A model generated the notes under the pieces. That model saw nothing but the letters and a program-made list of their open reading frames with translations. It was not told where the DNA came from and searched no databases. A stretch of 64,000 bases of DNA from Avena insularis (Eukaryota; Streptophyta; Magnoliopsida; Poales; Poaceae): assembly GCA_023614405.1 (NCBI GenBank), contig CM042690.1, forward strand, positions 667,438,802 through 667,502,801, written 5' to 3'. Of this stretch, positions 37,821 to 47,906 are shown piece after piece. Made by a program: the position numbers and the translations under genes. How positions within the stretch are numbered: position 1 is the stretch's first letter; each line of letters begins with the position of its first letter.

Positions 37821-40664
37821 ATCATGCATGATTGTCCTCTAGAGCATATTCCCAACATATACATGCAACAAACTAAAGGAAGTAGCTATAGGGTTTTATA
37901 TGGAATGGATATATAAAATACCATAATTTAGTTTTCAATAACATGTGGGTTATTTGGCACATAGCCACACATGTCAGGTTCATACGGATGTAGAAAAATC
38001 CAACACAACCAAATTTAGCGGAGTTTACAAACTATGTGCACTTCCACTATCACTAAATGTGGCATGAACCAATATGCAAGTTAGTTTGGATAAAATGGCT
38101 ACAATGACGTTTTAATGTTTAAAATAAGGATTTACTTTAACTATGAAAAAACAAAACTAGGCAGTCGAAATTTGATATTTCTTGGTAGTCTAATAAGTTC
38201 TTGAAGCAGATCTCTATTCTCCATAGATACATACATGAACTACAAGCTTCTAGTCGGGGTGTTAGTTCTCAACTGGTTTGCGTCCATAAGTATACATTAG
38301 GTTGTGTCGTTCTCTTGGAGGCCATGGGCGGTCCATAAGTGGTGTATTTGTTGTTTATGTGGATGCCGGTGTTGGACATATGTGGTGTATTGTTGTTGTG
38401 GATGCCAGGGTTGGCCACATGTGGTGTATTGTCATTTTTGTGGATGCTAGGGCTAACCACAGGTGTTGCATTGTCGTCTTTGTGGATGTTAGGACTAGCC
38501 ACTAGCATTGTAACATCATTTTTGTTAACATATGTATATCGCGCGTCCTTGCATTTTTCTTAAAATCACCTACGTAAATGTTAGGTATTATGGATGAATA
38601 ACACACTTTTTAATCACATATAGGTGCATGGTTTCTCTCGCATCCACCTATATCAATAGAATAGGCCACTTTTCAACAACATATACATGAAAGTATTTCG
38701 TACATTTACCTATACCAATGACTAATTGTTTAAGTGAAACCTAATAGTTACCATCATGCATGATTGTCCTCTAGAGCATATTCCCAACATATACATGCAA
38801 CAAACTAAAGGAAGTAGCTATAGGGTTTTATATGGAATGGATATATAAAATACCATAATTTAGTTTTCAATAACATGTGGGTTATTTGGCACATAGCCAC
38901 ACATGTCAGGTTCATACGGATGTAGAAAAATCCAACACAACCAAATTTAGCGGAGTTTACAAACTATGTGCACTTCCACTATCACTAAATGTGGCATGAA
39001 CCAATATGCAAGTTAGTTTGGATAAAATGGCTACAATGACGTTTTAATGTTTAAAATAAGGATTTACTTTAACTATGAAAAAACAAAACTAGGCAGTCGA
39101 AATTTGATATTTCTTGGTAGTCTAATAAGTTCTTGAAGCAGATCTCTATTCTCCATAGATACATACATGAACTACAAGCTTCTAGTCGGGGTGTTAGTTC
39201 TCAACTGGTTTGCGTCCATAAGTATACATTAGGTTGTGTCGTTCTCTTGGAGGCCATGGGCGGTCCATAAGTGGTGTATTTGTTGTTTATGTGGATGCCG
39301 GTGTTGGACATATGTGGTGTATTGTTGTTGTGGATGCCAGGGTTGGCCACATGTGGTGTATTGTCATTTTTGTGGATGCTAGGGCTAACCACAAGTGTTG
39401 CATTGTCGTCTTTGTGGATGTTAGGACTAGCCACTAGCATTGTAACATCATTTTTGTTAACATATGTATATCGCGCGTCCTTGCAATTTTTCTTAAAATC
39501 ACCTACGTAAATGTTAGGTATTATGGATGAATAACACACTTTTTAATCACATATAGGTGCATGGTTTCTCTCGCATCCACCTATATCAATAGAATAGGCC
39601 ACTTTTCAACAACATATACATGAAAGTATTTCGTACATTTACCTATACCAATGACTAATTGTTTAAGTGAAACCTAATAGTTACCATCATGCATGATTGT
39701 CCTCTAGAGCATATTCCCAACATATACATGCAACGAACTAAAGGAAGTAGCTATAGGGTTTTATATGGAATGGATATATAAAATACCATAATTTATTTTT
39801 CAATAACATGTGGGTTATTTGGCACATAGCCACACATGTCAGGTTCATACGGATGTAGAAAAATCCAACACAACCAAATTTAGCGGAGTTTACAAACTAT
39901 GTGCACTTCCACTATCACTAAATGTGGCATGAACCAATATGCAAGTTAGTTTGGATAAAATGGCTACAATGACGTTTTAATGTTTGAAATAAGGATTTAT
40001 TTTAACTATGAAAAAAAAAACTAGGCGGTCGAAATTTGATCTTTCTTGGTAGTCTAATAAGTTCTTGAAGCAGATCTCTATTCTCCATAGATACATACAT
40101 GAACTACAAGCTTCTAGTCGGGGTGTTAGTTCTCAACTAGTTTGCGTCCATAAGTATACATTAGGTTGTGTCGTTCTCTTGGAGGCCATGGGCGGTCCAT
40201 AAGTGGTGTATTTGTTGTTTATGTGGATGCCGGTGTTGGACATATGTGGTGTATTGTTGTTGTGGATGCCAGGGTCGGCCACATGTGGTGTATTTTTATT
40301 TTTGTGGATGCTAGGGCTAACCACAGGTGTTGCATTGTCGTCTTTGTGGATGTTAGGACTAGCCACTAGCATTGTATTATCATTTTTGTTAACATATGTA
40401 TATCGCACGTCCTTGTATTTTTCTTAAAATCACCTACGTAAATGTTAGGTATTATGGATGAATAACACACTTTTTAATCACATATAGGTGCATGGTTTCT
40501 CTCGCATCCACCTATATCAATAGAATATGCCACTTTTCAACAACATATACATGAAAGTATTTCGTACATTTACCTATACCAATGACTAATTGTTTAAGTG
40601 AAACCTAATAGTTACCATCATGCATGATTGTCCTCTAGAGCATATTCCCAACATATACATGCAA
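37821..40664. repeat. Three near-identical 932-bp tandem copies
   Basis: Copies start at 37821, 38753 and 39686 with periods 932, 933 and 931, and a fourth begins at 40617 but breaks off at 40664. Copies 1 and 2 look almost identical by eye; copy 3 has a handful of substitutions. Each unit begins with the last 37 bases of the solo LTR (through GCATATTCCCAACA). Therefore the amplification happened after that LTR inserted, and the unit boundary lies inside LTR sequence. Confidence 0.92.
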
Positions 40665-41067
40665 CTTTCTAGGTGGAGTGTTGGTTCTCGGATGGTATGC
40701 GTCCATAAGTATACATTAGGTTCTGTCGTTGTCTTGGAGGGCATGTCCGGTCCATAAGTGTTGTATCGTCATTCACGCTAATGCTGGACGTAGGTGGTGT
40801 ATTGTCGTTGTGGATGCCAGGGTTGACCACATGTGGTGTATTGTCATTTTTGTGGATGCTAGGCTAGTCACATGTGTTGTATTGTCGCATTTGTGGATGT
40901 CCAACTAGCGGTGTATTGACGTTTTTGTTAACATATGTATATTGGCTTATTTGCGTTTTTCTTAAAACCACCTGTGTAAATCTTAGCTATTACATGTGAA
41001 TGCCACAATTTTTAACCACATTTATATGCATAGTTTGTCAAGCAACCACAGAGTATGCCACTCTCCA
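40665..41067. repeat. Segment duplicated at 43446-43848
   Basis: About 403 bp, from TTTCTAGGTGGAGTG through CCACTCTCCAAC, that is nearly identical to 43446-43848, including an unusual TCGTCATTCACGCTAATGC variant absent from other modules. It is spliced to the 932-bp array on the left (40664) and to a different module tail on the right (41068), so both ends are recombination junctions. Confidence 0.85.
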
Positions 41068-42334
41068 ACCTGTGTAAATCACCTACGTAAATGTTAGGTA
41101 TTATGGATGAATAACACACTTTTTAATCACATATAGGTGCATGGTTTCTCTCGCATCCACCTCTATCAATAGAATAGGCCACTTTTCAACAACATATACA
41201 TGAAAGTATTTCGTACATTTACCTATACCAATGACTACTTGTTTAAGTGAAACCTAATAGTTCCCATGTCCTAGTATTTTGTATGACATCTCTTTATCAC
41301 CTTTATGGACATTAGTTATGCCCAACATGTCATGTATATGTGCATTTTAATGTTGAAGGTTGAATATATATGCAACAAACTAAAGTAAGTAGCTATAGAG
41401 TTTGATATGGAATAAAATATAAAATACGGTAATTTAGTTTTGAACAACATGAGGGTTATTTAGCACAATACCACATGTCAGGTTCATACAGATCCAGAAA
41501 AATCCACCACAACCAAATTTCGCCGACCTTACAAACTATGTGCCCTTCCGCGATCATTAAACATTGGATAAATCAATATGAGAGTTAATTTGGATGAAAG
41601 TTGGCTAATTATGTTTTAATGTTGAAAATAAGGATTTACTTTAACCATGAAAAAATCACTAGGAAGGGAAATTTGATCTTTTCCGACAGTCTAACAAGTT
41701 GTTGAAGCATATTTGTGCTCTCCATAAATACATACATGAACTACACACTTTCTAGTTGGAGTGTTGGTTCTCGGATGGTTTGTGTCCATACCTATACATT
41801 AGGTTTTGTCGTTCTCTTGGGGGTCATGGCCGGTCCATAAGTGCTCTATCGTCATTTTTATGGATGCCAATGTTGAACATAGGTGGTGTACATATTGTCG
41901 TTGTGGATGCTAGGGTTGGCCATATGTGGTGTAATGTATTTTTGTGGATGCTAGGGCTAGCAACATGTGTCGCATTTTTTCGTGTTTGTGGATATCAGGA
42001 CTGGCCACTAGCGGTGTGTTGTCATTTTTGTTAACATATGTGTATACCGCACGTCCTTACATTTTTCTTAAAATCATCTATGTAAATGTTGGCTATTATG
42101 GGTGAATGCCACACTTTTGACCATGTATAGATGCATGGTTTCTCTTGAATCCACCTCTATCAAGAGAGTATGCCACTCTTCAACAACATATACATGAAAG
42201 TATTTCATATATTTACCTCTACTAAGGGCTAATTGATTAAGTGAAGCCTTCTAGGGCCCCTGTCCTAGTATTTTATATGATATCTCTTTGTCACCTTTAT
42301 AAACCTTAGTAATGCCTAACATGTCATGTATATG

Positions 42335-43044
42335 CAATACTAGCTCTATATTTTGTAGGGGCTGGTGTGAAGTTGACAATGTGGGCTCCTAAGACCAAAA
42401 TATATGGACACATATATAGATAGATAGATAGATATATTTCTACTTTCGGTTGCAAAATATTAAAAGTTAACAACGAACAACACATTCTTATTATGAGATG
42501 TTTATAAATAATTGTTAAGCACTTAAGCAATGTCATATTACAACAAAAAGACTAAAAGAGTAAAAAATATAACAAGTAGTATTTCCTGGCCATCATTGAT
42601 TCATCATTCATGGACGATTAAGATTGAACACGTACCATGGGTAGGGACGAGCAGGGTCATGACCTAGGGAAAGTCGGACTACCGAAGAGGGACTAAGGGG
42701 TAGGGGTAGGGGTGATCTCCACTTCTCCAGTGTCCAGGCGGACTCTAGGACCGATCAGACAGAGGCAGATGAAGAGCCTAAGAGCCTAAATATGACGACT
42801 AGAGGAAGATCATCGTAGACCACTTCGGTAGAGATCGATCGCATTGCTGCTTTGGCAATCTAGCTATGTGCCTTTTAGTTTCCTTGCATCTAATCCTCAC
42901 CCCAATAGACCCATATGTTCCTTCTCTCTAAAAAAGATTCATCCCAAAACAATAAAACATGTGGTCAGGATATAGAAGATGACCCCCTCCCAGCCGTGGG
43001 CCCTAGGCAGTCGCACATGGTCACCTAGGGTCAGATCTGGCTTG
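42335..43044. mobile_element. hAT-like insertion with 8-bp target duplication
   Basis: A 710-bp segment foreign to the repeat module, flanked by TGTATATG on both sides (42327-42334, 43045-43052). Joining the flanks restores the normal module (CATGTCATGTATATGTGCACTTTACTG). The right end contains GGGCCCTAGGCAGTCGCACATGG, like the GGGCCC-rich ends of grass hAT elements, and the left end a related GGGGCTGGTGTG segment. Terminal inverted repeats are weak. It contains a GATA microsatellite near 42417 and no gene. Confidence 0.6.
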
Positions 43045-43445
43045 TGTATATGTGCACTTTACTGTTGAAGGTTGAGCATACAAGCAACAAACTAAATGAA
43101 GTAGCTATAGGGTTTTATATGGAACAAATATATAGTTTGCAACAACATGTAGGTTATTTGGCACATATCCACATGCCAAGTTCATAGCATCCAGAAAAAT
43201 CCACCACAACCAAATTTCATCGAGCTTACAAACTATGTGCATTTTGCTATCGTTAAACGTTGGTTGAATCAATATGCGAGTTAATTTGGATGAAAAATGA
43301 CTACAATGATCTGTTAATGTTGAAAAGAAGGAATTACTTTAACTATATAAAAACAACACTAGGGGTCGAAATATGATATTTCATTGTAGCCTAATAAGTT
43401 GCTGAAGCAGATATGTGCTCTCCATAGATACATACATGAACTATG

Positions 43446-43848
43446 CACTTTCTAGGTGGAGTGTTGGTTCTCGGATGGTATGCGTCCATAAGTATACATT
43501 AGGTTCTGTCGTTGTCTTGGAGGGCATGTCCGGTCCATAAGTGTTGTATCGTCATTCACGCTAATGCTGGACATAGGTGGTGTATTGTCGTTGTGGATGC
43601 CAGGGTTGACCACATGTGGTGTATTGTCATTTTTGTGGATGCTAGGCTAGTCACATGTGTTGTATTGTCGCATTTGTGGATGTCCAACTAGCGGTGTATT
43701 GACGTTTTTGTTAACATATGTATATTGGCTTATTTGCGTTTTTCTTAAAACCACCTGTGTAAATCTTAGCTATTACATGTGAATGCCACAATTTTTAACC
43801 ACATTTATATGCATAGTTTGTCAAGCAACCACAGAGTAGGCCACTCTC
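43446..43848. repeat. Second copy of the segment at 40665-41067
   Basis: This copy sits in its expected module context on the left (…CATACATGAACTATGCACTTTC), so it is probably the donor and 40665-41067 the transplanted copy. Confidence 0.8.
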
Positions 43849-43944
43849 CAACAACATGCACATGAAAGTATTTCATACATTTACGATATACCAAGGAAAC
43901 ATGTTGTACGTAACAGCAAAATGACTAGATACACATAAAGAAGG

Positions 43945-44404
43945 AGGCCATGTTGCTCGGTCATGCATAGTGCCACCGTCGTGCCACTGTGCCCACATCT
44001 CCATGTCCGACACACACTGTAGCCGATAGTCGGCGGGCCCCACCGGCTCCCGTGCTGTAGCCGGTCATACAATGTAACCAGTGCCTCACCTGTATATAAG
44101 GGGAACTGGGAGCTCCTGGGAAGGGGTTGGTCTATCGAGGACACACATCGACCACTCACTCGAGATAGATGAGAAGAAGAAGAACACACATACAGCTCCA
44201 GGAGCAAACTTGTACTCCGTATCGATCTATTATCTAGTTCGTGCAGGAGTAGGGGTGTTACCTCATCGAGGGCCCTGAACCTGGGTACGTCTCTATGTCC
44301 AGTGCTCGATCCAATCCCGCATACGGACCTCGTCGCTCGCCCCTGTGGCCTCACACCTCTCTCAAGCCATCCTGTATGACACTACCATGTACAAAACCAC
44401 GACA
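43945..44404 (-). mobile_element. LTR-like fragment with internal promoter
   Basis: On the minus strand this begins TGTCGTGGTTTTGTACATGG, a start seen in Triticeae gypsy LTRs. On the + strand it holds TGTATATAAGGGG near 44090. Both flanks (about 43940 and 44405) return to the repeat module. No target duplication was fixed and the inner edge is uncertain, so it is a truncated or solo LTR. The open frame 43881-44354 on the minus strand is a by-product. Confidence 0.5.
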
Positions 44405-44985
44405 GAGCCGAAACCCGGTAGTCTAATAAGTTGCAGAAGCAGATCTCTGATCTCCATAGATACATACATGAACTACGCGCTTCTAGCTGGAGTGTTGGTT
44501 CTCAACTGGTCTGTGCCCATAAGTATACATTCGGTTTTGTCGTTCTCTTGGGTGGGCATGGGCCGGTCCATAAGTGGTGTATCGTCGTTTCTATGCTATG
44601 GACAATAGTGTTGGACTAGACACAAATGGTGTATTGTCATTTTTGTGGATGGTTGGCCGGCCACAGGTGTTGCATTGTCATGTTTGTGGATGTCAGGACT
44701 GCCACTAGCCGTGTATTTATTTCGTTTTTGTTAACATATGTATATATCGTGCTTCCTTGCATTTTCTTTTCTTAAAACCATCCGCGTAAATCTTAGCTAC
44801 TATGGGCGAATGCCACAGTTTTTAACCACATATAAATGCACGTACGGTTTGTCTTGCATCAACCTCTAGCAAGAGAGCGGGCCGCTCTTCAATAACAATA
44901 TACATGAAAGTATTCCGTGCATTTACGTCTACCGATGGTACATGTGTCCGTACGGAACAACAAAATGACTAGATACACATATTTC

Positions 44986-47037
44986 ATCTACTAGACGACA
45001 TGTGACTATATACGTGCGACACACTCTAGGATAGTACCAATGCCCACCACTGATCTTACACGGCCTAGTGAACCCCACCCTTATCCAAAGTGAAAAAAAT
45101 AAAAGGTGGTGGTCATCAGGCCTTTGACGCGCGCCGTGTACTACATGTACAATCTGTTAAAGAAGGCGCCAACACCAACAGGAGTTATTATGACACGCAC
45201 ACAGAGACACTCGCTCGTCCATTCCTGCTGCTACAACACATGCTGTTCCTAGCTCCTGGTGCCTGGTGGGCACCCCCTTTGCTACAACTACTAAAGTACA
45301 GCGCTTTCCCGATGTGATCACATGATCACTGGGACTTGGGAACGTCGCAGCAGCAGTACCCGTTTCGTTTGGAACATTCCCTGCCAGACTGCCAAAGCAG
45401 CTAGCCAGTGACAGCAAGCAAGCAGTGTAGTACACTGGTCTGGATCCAGTCGGTTGGGAGTAGCTAGAGGACAGGACACGGTCGTGGTCGATGCAGCAGG
45501 CAGGCAGGATGATGGCAGGTTCCTGCTTGCTTGTTTAATTGCTACCCCAAACAAACAAAAGCAGGGGCCGCACAGGACAAGCCGCTGCACGCTGCACTGC
45601 ACACGTTGGACGACGGTGGCATGCTGGCATGCATCTCCTATATATCCACTGCTGTGGTCAGCAGCATTAGGAAGGCCAGACTGGCGACAAACGTGGTAGT
45701 AGTAGTAAACGTCACATGTGCCACCCCGAGCTGCCGGCCAATCACGACTCGCTCCGAGATTCTTGGGACGGGCATGCATGCAAAGGGACCAAATAAATCC
45801 GGAGCTGCCACGCTACTGGTCGCCTGCCTGGCAGCACCTGCTGACACGCTCTCCTTTTCGTCATTTATAAATGCTGGCGTAGCAAGGATCAAAGTGGATG
45901 GTTTTGGTCACATCATGAGGAGGACGCCCCCTTTTGTATGTGTACTTTGCGTCACTCATTCACTGGCTACAACGGAATGTGAGTGAGAGGATCAAGTGCT
46001 TTCTGGTCTCTCTCTCTTTCGAGATACTAGTACTAGGAATTAAAACATCCTGAAGTTGACCTGGGTTGCCCTTTCCAAGCTGATGATTTGGACAAGTGTG
46101 CAGCGGAGCAGCAGGAGTTTCTTTCCTCTGGTGAACCCCATATAAACAAAAATTAACGGATTCTTCTCACGGCCGGTCGGTCGGTGCGCCGCACTTTCCC
46201 ATGGACGGTGACGATCGACGAGGACGTAACTGGTGTACTTACTTGCGGAGGTCTTCCTTTGACAAGGACACGCTAGTCATGCAGTCATCACTGAGCAGCA
46301 AGTAGTGCTCGTGGACTCGTGGCTGTCCCGATGCGATCAGCCGTACTATATTACTACTACTACTAGCACCAGGACAACCTGGTCGTCCTCGAAAAGAACA
46401 TCGGAAAGTGCCAGCCAGACGGATCCCCAAGTGGAGACAACATCCCCTCTCTCTCTCTGTCGGGGCACATTGATTAGTAGTAGGGCTGGATGGATTGACC
46501 GGCTCGTGACACGGAGGCGATCGCAGCACGCCGCGGCTGCCGGCCGCCGCGTCCCGCACGTACGGTCCCTGCGCGCGTCACGGCATCATTCTCCCCACGG
46601 AATATATCTGTCTGTCTGTCCCCCTGGGCTGACTGGACGCCGTGGCACGGGTGTCTGTCTATCCGACTCTGACGTGCTCTGTCATGTGACCCCCAGGAGA
46701 AAAGAAACGGAGGAAAGTTATTTATGGGGATGTCACAGCAAACGGGAGGCGCGCAAAAGTCTGTGGAATTAAAATAGGCCTGCGACTGCAGCAACGCCAG
46801 GAGGTGGCACATGGTTGACTAGTGTCCAGGGAGCTGTGGACATTCATTTTCTTTTCTGTCTTTTTACTACAAGGAATGAGTGGACGGATGGGGCAGCACA
46901 CAGGACAAGCAAGCACACCTGGATGGAGTCTGGCCCATGGGAAGGATGCACTGGACGGGTTTTAAAAGAGCTTGATGCATGGGGGTCCTCTTGCGCTCTT
47001 CCAATCATCAACGCCTCGATGAACCGGTGGAATGATG
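44986..47037. other. Low-copy-looking intergenic region, no gene recognised
   Basis: GC content is mixed and short open frames overlap on both strands, none with a recognisable domain or exon chain. TATA-like strings are present (near 45637 and 45863), but nothing coding follows. No transposon ends were found. Confidence 0.4.
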
Positions 47038-47095
47038 TGCTCTCTCCGTTTTAAAATATAAGATGTTTTAGCTTTGTGAATGAAATATCTTTTTC
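47038..47095. mobile_element. Fragment of a Stowaway-like MITE
   Basis: One end only: CTCTCTCCGTTTTAAAATATAAGATGTTTTAGCTTTGTGAA matches the left half of the MITEs at 17469 and 55484, but no right end follows. Confidence 0.6.
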
Positions 47096-47119
47096 AACAG
47101 AAAACCACCAAACCTGCCG

Positions 47120-47622
47120 GATACGTATCGTCTAAAACACCCCAACATATTTCACCGTGAACTGGAGCAAGCCAAAACCTGATACTGTACACGCATAGCA
47201 AACAACCTAGAACATCTCCAGTGTTTTATCACTGGTCTTGAACGGCTCTCTGAGTAAGAAAGAATGTTCTGAAAATTACAACTCGCAGTCTCGTAGAATC
47301 TAGTGTCAGGCTGTTTCGACTGTCCAAGATTGTGATACTGAAAAGGCAAGAGATTCTCGATTTTCAGGGAACTGGTCGGCTCATGGCTCACCCTTTTAAG
47401 AAACTACTAACCTGACAGCGTAAGTACCATCCCTCATCCCTGTACTACTATGGTATACAGCGAATTTGTCATCCTGATAGACAAGTCTCATACTAGTATA
47501 ATCAACGGATTTCGTCTAAAACGACCCAGCAGATCTCACTGTAAACTGGAGCAAGACAAAACTAATACTGTTTGTACAGTACATGCATAGGAAATTAGCA
47601 ACCTAGAACAACTCCAGGCTAC
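47120..47622. repeat. Diverged direct repeat of about 110 bp, spaced 390 bp
   Basis: 47125-47222 and 47508-47620 share CGTCTAAAAC, the core AACTGGAGCAAG.CAAAAC, ATACTGT, GTACA.GCATAG and CAACCTAGAACA.CTCCAG in the same order. Both lie 3' of the gene ending at 47907, so they may be parts of duplicated 3' UTR sequence. Confidence 0.6.
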
Positions 47623-47906
47623 TAGGCTAGGTTACTAAACGTCAAAACAAATGATGGCCAGAGCCATCAAGCTTGGTCTCGACCAAATGCAGCTCATCAG
47701 ACCCACGGGTAAATAAGATGGCTATTTTCCGGTGCTGACCTTTCTTTAATACAACCACTTCAAGAGAGTAACGGCCATTAGGTTTTCTCAAGGCAGATCA
47801 CTTCTAGGCTCTAGCCTCTAGAATTTCCATTTACGAAAAGAAATCTCTGGAACGAAGATGGGTCATTTTCGAATAGCTCTCACTTAAGTTGTATGCATCG
47901 AAATCT

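Larger units (their letters stand above)
30036..37857 (-). mobile_element. Solo LTR, copia-like (about 1.34 kb), split by a nested element
   Basis: On the minus strand the LTR begins at 37857 with TGTTGGGAATATGC, a start similar to Triticeae Angela-type copia LTRs. It continues through 37568, resumes at 31087 after the nested element, and ends near 30036. TATAC flanks it on both sides (30031-30035, 37858-37862) as a 5-bp target duplication. Joining the flanks restores the repeat module. No internal coding region is present, so it is a solo LTR left by LTR-LTR recombination. The outer base pair at 30036 reads TA rather than TG, a single-base decay. Confidence 0.75.
29390..44985. repeat. Array of about 0.9 kb modules containing a 42-bp minisatellite
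   Basis: Eight copies, some partial, of one module. Each has a GTCCATAAGTATACATTAGGTT lead, a minisatellite of 39-42 bp units (core GTGGTGTATTGTC..TTTGTGGATGC), then TTTTTGTTAACATATGTATAT and an AT-rich tail. Minisatellite blocks are near 29515, 38335, 39267, 40199, 40755, 41835, 43536 and 44570. Some adjacent copies are nearly identical and others diverged, showing repeated local amplification. Insertions at 30036-37857, 42335-43044 and about 43945-44404 interrupt it. No gene is encoded. I do not recognise the family; a transposon-derived subterminal array or local satellite are both possible. Confidence 0.85.

Noticed and set aside
37821..40664. CRISPR-like array
   Set aside because: Units are 932 bp and contiguous with no unique spacers; this is an ordinary tandem duplication in a plant genome.
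43881..44354. 157-aa open frame on the minus strand
   Set aside because: It lies inside an LTR-like fragment and shows no protein family features.
46239..46812. Overlapping open frames on both strands at 46.2-46.8 kb
   Set aside because: GC-rich sequence gives long frames by chance; none has domains, splice chain or plausible start context.
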